Shown: positions 7,637 to 15,486, numbered from the stretch's first letter. The stretch: 21,213 bases of DNA from Planctomycetaceae bacterium (GCA_002685655.1 NYXM01000041.1:1-21213), one strand, 5' to 3'. Notes: a model not told the origin generated them from the letters alone. Translations and numbers: made by a program.

Positions 7637-8548
7637 CTAGACCGCCGCAACTACGCTGCCGTGCACTACGGTGTCCTCGAAGGCAAGTGCCGAAGCGTGG
7701 TCGCCCTGCTTGGATTCGGCACGGTAGTCTTCGCCTTCTCCAACCGATTTTGTCTGCTCCCACGGCAGATCATTGGCAGTCCCTAGAAGCTGCTCGACAT
7801 CCGCGACAGATGGAGCATGATCGGTTTCACCGGCTTCCAGCGCATCGAAGACAACACCAGAGAGCATCCGGTCCCACACCTTCTGGCAGGTTGAGGGTTT
7901 GTCGAATACGTCGAGCGCCACGACATTCTCGCCGATCGCGACAGCCATGCCCGTAGCTCCATCCACATATCTCACGTTCTCCCTGAAGGAGGCAATCCGG
8001 TCCTGATGAGTGTCGAAGGCGTCGGACATGGCCGCTGTGTTAGAATCGATGTCGTGCGCCGCATGGAGGCAATCGACTTCGTTCCAAACCGCTCTTTGGT
8101 CCGATCTGTATCCTCGATTCTCTTTGACTGACCGGCTAACCGACGCCTTGAGTGCACGGCGTAGTTTCGATGGGGAATGAGAGCCACTCAATCCAAAGTA
8201 CCGAGACCTGTAGCCCCATCGCCCCCGCTCAACACAGGAAACCGGAATCTTGACCTTGGTATGGGCGGCGACCAGCACCGACGTGTTGAGAATCCGGTTC
8301 TGCTTCGCACCAATTAGTTCTTCACCTTCGAGGAATAGAACTCGTACGTCGCCTCTGTTCTCGACCAGTAGATCAGGAACAGACCCGCCTTCACTGATTT
8401 CCTCAATAAGGAGCGACTCGTCTGCCAGAGCCTCATCCGACAGATGGTATTCGACTTTGCCGTTCGGTTCGGAGAACAGCGGAAAGACACAGAGGGCTTC
8501 CTGGCGAACTGGGTCACCGATGCGCAGTTTCGGAAGAGCTACAGACAT
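7637..8548 (-). CDS. ARPP-1/DUF6569-family protein
   Basis: A 303-residue protein without signal peptide or membrane segment, so cytoplasmic. The frame is open 20 codons further upstream, but ATG 8548 is preceded by a strong ribosome binding site (AAAAGGAG, 6 bases before the ATG), which decides the start. The N-terminal half carries the family's characteristic run: EEISEGGSVPDLLVENRGD (about 49-67), LFLEGEELIGAKQNRILNTS (71-90) and IPVSCVERGRW (101-111). These match the ARPP-1 domain, named in comparative genomics for association with ADP-ribosylglycohydrolase and rhodanese-phosphatase genes; the biochemical function is unknown. The C-terminal part has VDGATGMAVAIGENVVALDVFD (near 210-230), typical of the same family. 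Neither partner gene is in this window. It stands alone between a convergent transferase gene and a divergent cytochrome gene. Confidence 0.82.
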   Translation of the reverse strand: MSVALPKLRIGDPVRQEALCVFPLFSEPNGKVEYHLSDEALADESLLIEEISEGGSVPDLLVENRGDVRVLFLEGEELIGAKQNRILNTSVLVAAHTKVKIPVSCVERGRWGYRSRYFGLSGSHSPSKLRRALKASVSRSVKENRGYRSDQRAVWNEVDCLHAAHDIDSNTAAMSDAFDTHQDRIASFRENVRYVDGATGMAVAIGENVVALDVFDKPSTCQKVWDRMLSGVVFDALEAGETDHAPSVADVEQLLGTANDLPWEQTKSVGEGEDYRAESKQGDHASALAFEDTVVHGSVVAAV

Positions 8549-8901
8549 GACAGACTCCTTTTGGCAGGGCGGAGACTTTTCGACAAGAAGGAAGCCAGGA
8601 CGAGACACCGGTAGAGAGGAGCAGGTTCGGTAGAGGAATTGTTCGGAGGTCGGCGGCGGAAGGCAACATGTGCAAGAACGCGCAAAGTGAGCCCGGGACT
8701 CAGCGACTCTGCTCAGCGTGAACCGAATGATCTCCGTAGATTCCTCGCTTGAATCGGAGCACCGGATCCCGGACCATATTGTCGGAACGGGGCAAATAAT
8801 ACCGCCTCCAAGCGCATCCTATCTGCGGATACGTCCAAAACCCGCTGAAGACCCCACCCAAAATCAGGGGTAACATCAAGTTCCACCCCCAGGAGCCCGC
8901 A
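8549..8901. other. Divergent intergenic region upstream of the first cytochrome gene
   Basis: No convincing gene. The first bases after 8548 carry the strong ribosome binding site of the ARPP-1 gene. AGGAG at 8891-8895 is the ribosome binding site for the cytochrome gene at 8902, with 6 bases of spacing. A frame on the - strand (8700-8999) is open, but it runs into the signal-peptide region of the real + gene and shows no domain. Promoters for both flanking genes should lie here, though I could not pick a reliable -35/-10 pair. Confidence 0.5.
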
Positions 8902-11391
8902 ATGCATAGGTCTGTCCTCCCGTTGGCAATTGTCGGTACCTTCCTGCTGATCGGTCCCGTTTCAACAACTCGCAGCGCCGAACCAGATGCCAAAGGCATC
9001 GAGTTCTTCGAGAAGAAGATTCGGCCAGTCCTTGTGAAGCACTGTTACGAGTGCCATTCGGCAACGTCGAAAGAGATAGAGGGTGAATTGCTGCTTGATA
9101 CGCGTGAGGCGACGCGCAAAGGCGGCGAATCGGGACACGCCGTCGTCCCTGGCAACTTGAAGGAAAGCTTGCTGATCAATGCCCTCCGTTTTGAAGATTT
9201 CGAGATGCCCCCCGATGAGCCGTTGCCTGAATCGGTAATTGCCGACTTCGAGAAGTGGATCAAGCTTGGCGCTCCCGACCCGCGCGAAGGCAAAATGCCA
9301 GTGGCTCGCAAGGAACTCGACATCGAAAAGGCGCGTGAGTTCTGGTCCTTCAGTCCGATTCGAAAGTCCTCGCCACCAAAGATCGAGAAAAAGAGCTGGC
9401 CCCGGACCGACATCGACCGTTTCGTCCTGGCTCGCTTGGAATCGAAAGGGCTCGAGCCGAACATGGACGCTGACCCGCGCGTCTTGGTGCGACGAGTTTA
9501 CTTCGACCTGATCGGGCTTCCGCCGACACCAGAGCAAGTGAACGAATTCATTGGCGATCCGTCCGCGGCGGCTCTCGAACAACTGATCGATCGTCTGCTC
9601 GACTCGCCTCAATTCGGCGAGCGATGGGGCCGACATTGGTTGGACGTTGTTCGCTATGGCGAGTCGACCGGGATGGAAAGGAATTTCACCTTCCCCTATG
9701 CGTGGCGGTATCGCGACTACGTCATCCAGTCGTTCAACAAGGATAAGCCGTTTGATCGGTTCATTGCCGAGCAGGTCGCGGGTGATCTGCTTCCCGCTGA
9801 CAACATTGATCAACGTAATGAGCAACTCATTGCCACGGGCGTTTTGGCGATCGGAACCAAGTCGCTGAATGAAACGAACCGCGAGAAGTTCATGATGGAT
9901 GTCGTCGACGAGCAGATCGACGTCACGACGCAAGCGTTTATGGCGTTCACCGTCAGCTGTGCTCGTTGCCACGACCACAAATTCGATCCCATTCCAAATG
10001 AAGACTACTATTCGTTGGCAGGGATCTTTCGGAGCACCGAGACGTTTTATGGAACTGGGAAGCTCAATGGAAATCGGCAACAAGGAAAGCTGCTGGCATT
10101 GGGCCCCAAGGATGTAGAGCCTGTCGCCACCGGCGGTGCAACCGGCCGCAAGGGCAACACAACGAAGAAACTTGCTAATCAACTCAAAGCTGCCCAGCGC
10201 CGACTGCAACAGCTCCGCAAACAGGCTAGTAAGAACGACGCGGCCGTAAAGCGGACTGCCGCCGCGGAGGCCCAAGTTAAGAAATTGCAGGCGCAGATGC
10301 GGAAATCGAAGCGAAATGCCGAAGCGCAAACAGCAAAGCCGGACCCCGCGACCACGGTCCTGGTAATGGCTGTGCAGGATGCGGCGGACCCGTCGGACAC
10401 GGCGCTTCGAATTCGAGGTGAGGCGAACGAACGGGGCGACACAATACCGCGAGGAGTTCTGACCATCCTGACACCGGAGAAGGAGCCAGAGATCGAATCG
10501 GATACCAGCGGTCGTCTGCAATACGCTCAGTGGATAACCAGCCCACACAACCCGCTGACTTCGCGAGTCGCCGTGAACCGCATCTGGATGCATTTATTTG
10601 GACGTGGCATTGTCGCGACGGTCAACAACTTCGGTGCCACCGGCGATCGCCCCACGCATCCTGAACTGCTGGATAACTTGGCCATCGAGTTCGTTGAGAA
10701 CGGATGGTCCGTCAAGCAGCTGATTCGCACGGTCATGAATAGCCGCGTGTATCAGTTGGCAGGTGTCTCGAACACGAAAGCCGAAGAAGTCGATCCCGAC
10801 AATAACTTGCTCTGGAGAATGAACCAACGACGGCTCGAAGTGGAAGCCATCCGTGACTCGATCCTGTTGGCCAGCGGAGAGCTTGACCTGTCTCCTGGTA
10901 ATGGATCAATTGTCGAGTCAATCGGGGACGGAGATATCGGCCGGAACCTTCGACCGGACCAATTCGCAGTCGCTAGTATTAGACGTAGCGTCTATTTGCC
11001 AATTGTGCGCGGCGCCGTGCCTGAAATACTCCAAGTGTTTGACTTCCCTGACCCCAGCATCATATTCGGGCAGCGCGAGGTAACGACTGTCCCAACGCAG
11101 GCACTGTTCATGATGAACAGCCCATTCGTGATTGAGCAGTCAGGCCATTTTGCCCGACGTGTTCTGGCGGAAGAAGGGTTCGACGCCGCGGGGCGAGTGG
11201 ATCTGGCATACCGGTTGGCCCTGGCTCGTTCACCGACGATGGCGGAGGTTGAGGCTGCCACGGAATTCATTCGCGATGCCACCGAATCACTCGCAGAAAG
11301 TCAGTCCAAGTCCGATGCCGCAAAGGCTACAGCGTGGACGAGTTTTTGCCAAACGTTGTTTGCCTGCTCTGAATTTCGATATCTGGATTAA
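8902..11391 (+). CDS. PSCyt1-PSCyt2-PSD1 (DUF1549/DUF1553) cytochrome-type protein, copy 1
   Basis: An 829-residue exported protein with a Sec signal peptide (residues 1 to about 26). AGGAG precedes the ATG by 6 bases. PSCyt1 follows with a haem c motif Cys48-Tyr-Glu-Cys51-His52 and a probable axial ligand Met102 (FEMPPDEPLP). PSCyt2 spans about 165-390 (IDRFVLARLE, RRVYFDLIGLPPTPEQV, RWGRHWLDVVRYGES) and contains a second CxxCH, Cys353-Cys356-His357, in CARCHDHKFDP. Residues about 415-477 are Lys/Ala/Gln-rich and likely coiled coil. PSD1 runs from about 537 (NPLTSRVAVNRIWMHLFGRG) to the conserved end CSEFRYLD. The family is abundant in planctomycetes and probably works with DUF1501 proteins outside the cytoplasm; the reaction is unknown. 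It heads a cluster with DUF1501 and a membrane protein. Confidence 0.92.
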   Translation: MHRSVLPLAIVGTFLLIGPVSTTRSAEPDAKGIEFFEKKIRPVLVKHCYECHSATSKEIEGELLLDTREATRKGGESGHAVVPGNLKESLLINALRFEDFEMPPDEPLPESVIADFEKWIKLGAPDPREGKMPVARKELDIEKAREFWSFSPIRKSSPPKIEKKSWPRTDIDRFVLARLESKGLEPNMDADPRVLVRRVYFDLIGLPPTPEQVNEFIGDPSAAALEQLIDRLLDSPQFGERWGRHWLDVVRYGESTGMERNFTFPYAWRYRDYVIQSFNKDKPFDRFIAEQVAGDLLPADNIDQRNEQLIATGVLAIGTKSLNETNREKFMMDVVDEQIDVTTQAFMAFTVSCARCHDHKFDPIPNEDYYSLAGIFRSTETFYGTGKLNGNRQQGKLLALGPKDVEPVATGGATGRKGNTTKKLANQLKAAQRRLQQLRKQASKNDAAVKRTAAAEAQVKKLQAQMRKSKRNAEAQTAKPDPATTVLVMAVQDAADPSDTALRIRGEANERGDTIPRGVLTILTPEKEPEIESDTSGRLQYAQWITSPHNPLTSRVAVNRIWMHLFGRGIVATVNNFGATGDRPTHPELLDNLAIEFVENGWSVKQLIRTVMNSRVYQLAGVSNTKAEEVDPDNNLLWRMNQRRLEVEAIRDSILLASGELDLSPGNGSIVESIGDGDIGRNLRPDQFAVASIRRSVYLPIVRGAVPEILQVFDFPDPSIIFGQREVTTVPTQALFMMNSPFVIEQSGHFARRVLAEEGFDAAGRVDLAYRLALARSPTMAEVEAATEFIRDATESLAESQSKSDAAKATAWTSFCQTLFACSEFRYLD

Positions 11392-11469
11392 GAGTCAACC
11401 TGTTCTATCTTGCTGGCCGGAAAGGGGTCGGGAGTCTTTCACCATAGAACAGCATTGGGATTAAGAGTC
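11385..11469 (+). repeat. Miniature palindromic element flanked by direct repeats
   Basis: The 12-base sequence GGATTAAGAGTC occurs at 11385-11396, spanning the stop codon of the cytochrome gene, and again at 11458-11469. Between the copies lies a 61-base segment with 9-base inverted arms CTGTTCTAT (11400-11408) and ATAGAACAG (11444-11452). Its core is GGAAAGGGGTCGGGAGTCTT, which looks like a REP sequence of the kind mobilised by IS200-like RAYT proteins, from memory of the general type. No transposase is nearby. The arrangement suggests a short inserted element; the direct repeats could be a target duplication, although RAYT-type insertion does not normally make one. Confidence 0.5.
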
Positions 11470-11537
11470 GTCATTCGTTCCACAAACAAGACGAAACAAC
11501 AATCATGCCGCGACGGCAACACCAAAGGAAATCTTTT

Positions 11538-12923
11538 ATGTTTAAGATATCTCGAAGACAGATGCTCCAGACAACCTCAAGTGGCTTTGGTTACTTGGCA
11601 TTTTCGGCATTGGCAGCCGAGGCGAGTGACAAGGAATACAAGAGCCCGCTGGCGACAAAAGAGCCCCACTTCGAGCCGCGTGCCAAACGTGTGATCTTTC
11701 TTTGTATGCGTGGCGGACCGTCGCACGTCGATACATTCGACCACAAACCGATGTTGAAAGCGCACGCGGGAAAGGCTCCCGCGGATACCTTGGGACTGAA
11801 TAACCAAAAAGGCCGAAAGCTGAAGCCTTCGCCGTGGGAGTTCCGACAACACGGCGAGAGTGGCTTGATGATCTCCGATCTTTACCCACAACTTTGTAAA
11901 CATGCCGACGATTTGTGCTTATTGAACTCGATGCACACCGACGTGCCGAACCATCCCCAGGCCTTGGTCCAATTACACACAGGGAGTTTTCAATTCGTGC
12001 GACCTTCGGTCGGAGCTTGGGTGCTTTATGGTCTGGGCACGGAGAGCCAAGAGCTTCCAGGTTTCATAACGATCAAACCACCTGCTCGACTCGGTGGCGC
12101 TCAAAACTACGGCAGTTCGTTCTTGCCGGCCGTCTACCAGGGAACACGTATTGGCCAGCCAGGGCAAGCGCTTAAAGATGCCCGGATCGGCAACATCAAG
12201 AATCCAGGGTATTCTGTCGACCTGCAACGCAAGCAAGTGAGTCTGTTACAGTCGATGAACCGAAACGCGTCCCGGCGCAATCCTACCAACTCGCAACTGG
12301 ATGGCGTCATCGAGTCCTATGAACTGGGCTTTCGAATGCAGACGTCGATTCCAAAACTGATGGACTTGTCCGAAGAAACGCCGGAAACATTCAAGCTTTA
12401 CGGTGTTGGCGAAAACGCAACGGACGACTTTGGACGTCAGTGCCTGATGGCGCGTCGTTTCGTGGAAGCCGGCGTGCGGTACATCGAATTGACTCACGAG
12501 GGCTGGGATCAGCACAAAAGCTTGCGTGATCGGCTGGGTAAAAACTGCCTTGCAACAGATCAGCCGATAGCCGCATTGCTGACAGATCTCAAGCAACGTG
12601 ACATGTTGAAAGATACTATCGTGATGTGGGGCGGAGAGTTCGGACGCACGCCAGCGGTCCGAAATGACGACGGTAGAGATCATAACGCCACTGGATTCTC
12701 GATGTGGATGGCAGGTGGTGGCGTCAAAGGTGGAATGCGGTACGGTGCGACGGACGATTTTGGTATTGCGGCTGCCGTGGACAAGTTTCATATTCATGAC
12801 TTGCACGCGACGACGCTCCACTTGCTGGGTCTCGACCATACCAAACTGACTTACCGTTACGCCGGTCGCGACTTCCGTCTAACCAACGTAGCCGGCCGCG
12901 TGGCACGCGACATCATCGCCTGA
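11538..12923 (+). CDS. DUF1501 protein with Tat signal, copy 1
   Basis: A 461-residue protein from ATG 11538, with AAAGGA about 9 bases upstream; the frame extends 11 codons further but without a ribosome binding site. The N terminus is a twin-arginine signal (SRRQMLQ, Arg6-Arg7, then a hydrophobic stretch to about residue 26), indicating folded export. DUF1501 landmarks follow: VIFLCMRGGPSHVDTFDHKP, a run of conserved blocks ending LTHEGWDQH, then VMWGGEFGRTP, DGRDHNATGFSMWMAGGGVKGG and the C-terminal DLHATTLHLLGLDHTKLTYRYAGRDFRLT. The fold is related to alkaline phosphatases/sulfatases, so the conserved Asp/His residues may bind metal (family knowledge plus inference). It is transcribed with the preceding cytochrome protein after a 146-base gap that contains the miniature element. 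Confidence 0.92.
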   Translation: MFKISRRQMLQTTSSGFGYLAFSALAAEASDKEYKSPLATKEPHFEPRAKRVIFLCMRGGPSHVDTFDHKPMLKAHAGKAPADTLGLNNQKGRKLKPSPWEFRQHGESGLMISDLYPQLCKHADDLCLLNSMHTDVPNHPQALVQLHTGSFQFVRPSVGAWVLYGLGTESQELPGFITIKPPARLGGAQNYGSSFLPAVYQGTRIGQPGQALKDARIGNIKNPGYSVDLQRKQVSLLQSMNRNASRRNPTNSQLDGVIESYELGFRMQTSIPKLMDLSEETPETFKLYGVGENATDDFGRQCLMARRFVEAGVRYIELTHEGWDQHKSLRDRLGKNCLATDQPIAALLTDLKQRDMLKDTIVMWGGEFGRTPAVRNDDGRDHNATGFSMWMAGGGVKGGMRYGATDDFGIAAAVDKFHIHDLHATTLHLLGLDHTKLTYRYAGRDFRLTNVAGRVARDIIA

Positions 12924-12944
12924 GAAGGAGCTCAGCACTCCCTT

Positions 12945-13349
12945 GTGAAGACCCTGGTTAACATCCTGGTTCCTGATCAACCACGAGTTCTCCCCTACGC
13001 GCGGGCCTGGAACATGGCCTTTCGAACTATCCACATCGGAGTGACGGGGATCTTGTTTGGTGGACACGTGTTCGATGTCGCCGCGGAACGACTTCTGATC
13101 TGGCTCTACCTCTCGATCGCTACAGGTATCGGTCTGATTGTGATCGAAGCCTATCCAAGTTGCCGCTGGTTCTACCAAGGTCGCGGCGTTGCTGTTCTTC
13201 TTAAGTTGGTACTTCTGGGAATCGTTCCCTTACTATGGGATTACCGCGTGGCGATCCTGTCCGCCGTGATTGTCATTGCGTCGGTAGGTTCTCACATGCC
13301 GGGACGGTTCCGATACTACTCGTTATTGCATCGAGAGGTGCAGAGTTGA
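12945..13349 (+). CDS. Small four-helix membrane protein, uncharacterised
   Basis: A 134-residue integral membrane protein starting at GTG 12945. AAGGAG at 12925-12930 is 14 bases away, longer than usual, and the next in-frame ATG is residue 24. There are four hydrophobic segments, near residues 28-44, 50-69, 80-98 and 101-118. Conserved-looking polar spots are the N-terminal ILVPDQPRVLPYARAWNMAFR, the histidines in RTIHIG and GGHVFD, and the end SVGSHMPGRFRYYS. I do not recognise a named family, though it has the look of a conserved planctomycete protein. The histidines inside or next to helices could bind haem or metal, which would suit the adjacent cytochrome protein (speculative). It is in frame with the DUF1501 stop eight codons upstream. 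It is the last gene of the + cluster. Confidence 0.75.
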   Translation: MKTLVNILVPDQPRVLPYARAWNMAFRTIHIGVTGILFGGHVFDVAAERLLIWLYLSIATGIGLIVIEAYPSCRWFYQGRGVAVLLKLVLLGIVPLLWDYRVAILSAVIVIASVGSHMPGRFRYYSLLHREVQS

Positions 13350-13358
13350 CGTCGGCAC

Positions 13359-13378
13359 GATGGTCTGGGAAGACCATC
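13359..13378. terminator. Hairpin between convergent genes, possible bidirectional terminator
   Basis: GATGGTCT (13359-13366) and AGACCATC (13371-13378) form a perfect 8-base stem around GGGA. It lies 9 bases after the membrane-protein stop and about 30 bases past the end of the opposite peptidase gene. Only TT follows on the + strand, so it is not a classic T-tract terminator. Loop and inner stem (GGTC-T-GGGA-A-GACC) resemble the hairpin at 17056-17081, so it may instead be a dispersed repeat reused as a terminator. Confidence 0.5.
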
Positions 13379-13409
13379 TTACAAAGTCAATCGACTTGAG
13401 GTACCTAGT

Positions 13410-15047
13410 CTAGTTCAGTGTGCAGGACTCTGCTTCGACAAGTTGCTGGTAGCGCTGTTGGACTTCCGGAGAGGCAACCTCGCTCAGATTCTCAGCCAAG
13501 GCGACGTATTCCAGCGAGCGCAGAAGACGCTGGCATTTCACCCAGCGGCGATCCAAGTCGAACCGCTGATCCGAAAGCTGCTGGATTTGCGTACGCAACT
13601 CCTCGAATCGCGCGTATTTGGGATGCGATTCGATCTGCTTCACAAGTTTCACTCCGTCCTTCTCCAGGAATTCATTCACCTTTGGGTGCCATCGGTTGGC
13701 GAACTCCGGCCAGCGATTCTTTACCGATCTGCCAATCTCCCCGGCGATCTTCTTCAATTCCGACGATTGCTTGCGATGTTGCCCATCGAGCTTTTTCTTC
13801 TCGTCCTGAATCTGCTTAGCCAGATCGCGAACTGCCTGGGCACGACGCGCGCCAGCCAGCTCCAACTGCGCTGACAGCCCTTCCAGGACTGCAGAGTCGG
13901 CCGACGTGGCAAGCTTCAGCAACAGCGTGTAGTTGCTGTCCGCGGACAACAGTTCCGCTGCCGGCCGCTCGTCCGTCTCAGGCAACTCGTCGCGAGCTTG
14001 TTCCGACGAAGCTGCTTCAGCCTCTGGGCGCTCACCCTTGTCAGACGATTTATTTGGCGAACCCGATTTCTCTTTCTTGTTCTTGTTTGGTGATGCTTTC
14101 GATGCGGGTTTAGGTGGCAGCTTGCTGTACTGTCGGAGAAAGGCGTCGGACGTCTTGGTTGGGATGTCGATGGTTGTCGAGGTCAACAAGACGTAGGCGT
14201 GAGCCTCTGCGAGCGACACCACGCCATCTTTGTCATAGTCGGGCGATTCGATCGGTTTGTCGGTTCGCGTGCGACCACGGATGGCGGCCCAAAAGTAGCT
14301 GCTGTATTCGTGATAGTCTTCCTCGTTAATATCCGCTGTGCAGCCGGCAGCAACACGATCGTGCACCGTGGCGAAAAAGCCGCAACGCGGCGCGGTGGAA
14401 AGTCCCTTCTTGGCGTCGCCTTCATTGAAGACCATGTCGGCAAAGCCGCCCGAAAAGCACTGCACCATAACGGCAACGACGGGAACGTCGTCCGGGATCC
14501 TGTCCAAGAACTTGGTGAATTCGCTCATCTGGCAACGCTCCGAATTCCACAAAAACAGTCCTGTGTTGTGGGGCGTTTTCTTATCGCTGGCCCGACCACC
14601 ATGCGCGGTGATGTAGATGAACAACCGGTCGCCGGCAGTCAACTTCGCGCCGACGTCGCTGAACCACTTCTCGATATTGTCTTTGCTCGCCCCGCCTCGC
14701 ACACCGGTGATTTCGTGCGAGCGGTACTGCAGATCTTGGTACTTCGTCTGTTGGAAGATGCGAGCCAACAGCAGCTGTGCCCGAGGGATTTCGACGGTGG
14801 GGTCGTGATGCTGCAGGTCGCGACCGGCGTCGTCGCCGTCGCTGAAATAGATGTCGTGCGCAACCTTGTCGGGATAAGTCTCGTCGAGCATCTTCTGATA
14901 GAGCTGTACATTTTTCTCGAGCGAAATCTGGTTCCCTGTCGGTGAGTAACCGCCGCCAATTGTGAGAAAATGATCCGTGGCAAGCGACATTTGATCGATG
15001 CTCAACACAGCCAAAAGGCCGGCAATCGCCAATAAAGTGTGTTTCAT
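13410..15047 (-). CDS. Exported caspase-like (clan CD) cysteine peptidase with EF-hand
   Basis: A 545-residue protein from ATG 15047; the frame is open 47 codons upstream, but the signal peptide (residues 1 to about 24, MKHTLLAIAGLLAVL) starts here. The caspase/C13-like core has catalytic His149 in LFIYITAHGG and Cys197 in VVAVMVQCFSGGFAD, the paired His-Gly and Gln-Cys motifs of clan CD. A canonical EF-hand loop follows, Asp270, Asp272, Asp274, Ser278 and Glu281 in DYDKDGVVSLAE, implying Ca control as in metacaspases (inference). A Lys/Ser/Glu-rich disordered linker (about 310-375) joins a long helical, probably coiled-coil C-terminal region (about 400-530: KQIQDEKKKLDGQ, RTQIQQLSDQRFDLDRR). 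It probably acts in the periplasm or at the surface. Its own promoter candidate lies at 15094-15123. Confidence 0.88.
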   Translation of the reverse strand: MKHTLLAIAGLLAVLSIDQMSLATDHFLTIGGGYSPTGNQISLEKNVQLYQKMLDETYPDKVAHDIYFSDGDDAGRDLQHHDPTVEIPRAQLLLARIFQQTKYQDLQYRSHEITGVRGGASKDNIEKWFSDVGAKLTAGDRLFIYITAHGGRASDKKTPHNTGLFLWNSERCQMSEFTKFLDRIPDDVPVVAVMVQCFSGGFADMVFNEGDAKKGLSTAPRCGFFATVHDRVAAGCTADINEEDYHEYSSYFWAAIRGRTRTDKPIESPDYDKDGVVSLAEAHAYVLLTSTTIDIPTKTSDAFLRQYSKLPPKPASKASPNKNKKEKSGSPNKSSDKGERPEAEAASSEQARDELPETDERPAAELLSADSNYTLLLKLATSADSAVLEGLSAQLELAGARRAQAVRDLAKQIQDEKKKLDGQHRKQSSELKKIAGEIGRSVKNRWPEFANRWHPKVNEFLEKDGVKLVKQIESHPKYARFEELRTQIQQLSDQRFDLDRRWVKCQRLLRSLEYVALAENLSEVASPEVQQRYQQLVEAESCTLN

Positions 15048-15093
15048 GGAAGACACCTGCGGGTGGGAAAGGGAAACAACACGACTGGCTGAC

Positions 15094-15123
15094 ATTATAT
15101 CCACGGGACCAACTAGCTGTACA
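15094..15123 (-). promoter_or_regulatory. Candidate promoter of the caspase-like gene
   Basis: Read on the - strand, TGTACA (15123-15118) and a perfect TATAAT (15099-15094) are spaced by 18 bases. Transcription would start near 15087, giving a leader of about 40 bases to ATG 15047. The -35 matches the consensus at four of six positions. The pair fits a housekeeping sigma-70 promoter and implies that the peptidase can be transcribed independently of the upstream glycosidase-like gene. Confidence 0.4.
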
Positions 15124-15257
15124 CAGTCAGCGGCAGCGAGGCGGTCAAGACGGCCCCCCCCTCTCCTTTCATGCATTGGCTTCTGCACATCTCTTCACAC
15201 CTCTCCTGCTCGCAGACTTCTTCGCTTTTGCCTACGAGAAAAAGCCGGCAGCGAGTC

Positions 15258-15361
15258 CCTTCTCCCCTCGGGGAGAAGGATAGGATGAGGGGGGCAAACT
15301 GCCAAATGAGATCAGCCACCCCTCATCCGGCCTTCGGCCACCTTCTCCCGCGGGGAGAAGG
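15258..15361. repeat. Compound REP-like element with nested inverted repeats
   Basis: Two near-identical hairpins flank the element: CCTTCTCCCC-TC-GGGGAGAAGG (15258-15279) and CCTTCTCCC-GCG-GGGAGAAGG (15341-15361). Inside them lie inverted arms GGATGAGGGG (15283-15292) and CCCCTCATCC (15319-15328), followed by a small GGCC-TTC-GGCC stem (15329-15339). So the element is nearly palindromic as a whole. From memory, sequences of this form recur in intergenic regions of planctomycetes and other bacteria. It sits downstream of the glycosidase-like gene and upstream of the peptidase gene, where it could end transcription or stabilise mRNA. Confidence 0.7.
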
Positions 15362-15486
15362 ACATGTTCCAGACTCTCCTAAACCTCCAAAGCGAGAAAG
15401 TCTGTTCGTGGGAGATGTCGGACGCAACAGCGGCTGGGAGAGGGTTTCTTACGGCGCTGCCGAAATAAACTCGACCACGCACCTCA

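Larger units (their letters stand above)
15048..15486. other. Intergenic region with promoter and REP-like element
   Basis: No gene. It contains the peptidase promoter candidate, a pyrimidine-rich stretch (about 15150-15240) and a palindromic element at 15258-15361 (both listed separately). The segment 15362-15486 has no structure I can name, although it may be the tail of the same repeat. Confidence 0.5.

Noticed and set aside
7207..7956. A 249-codon + strand frame across the end of the transferase gene and the gap
   Set aside because: Very rich in Arg/Pro and overlaps two well-supported genes in other frames; typical of a spurious frame.
8700..8999. A 99-codon - strand frame upstream of cytochrome copy 1
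   Set aside because: Overlaps the start, ribosome binding site and signal peptide of the + gene and shows no domain.
8962..10593. A 543-codon open frame on the - strand inside cytochrome gene copy 1
   Set aside because: It is antisense to a gene with clear domains and haem motifs, has no recognisable domain or ribosome binding site, and is explained by the codon bias of the real gene.
12246..12839. A 197-codon - strand frame inside DUF1501 copy 1
   Set aside because: Antisense shadow of a conserved gene without its own features.
8902..13349. The PSCyt/DUF1501 cluster as a wholly new system
   Set aside because: The paired families are widespread in planctomycetes and already defined as domains; only their function is unknown.
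14199..14945. A 248-codon + strand frame opposite the caspase-like gene
   Set aside because: It mirrors the peptidase domain on the other strand; no family features.
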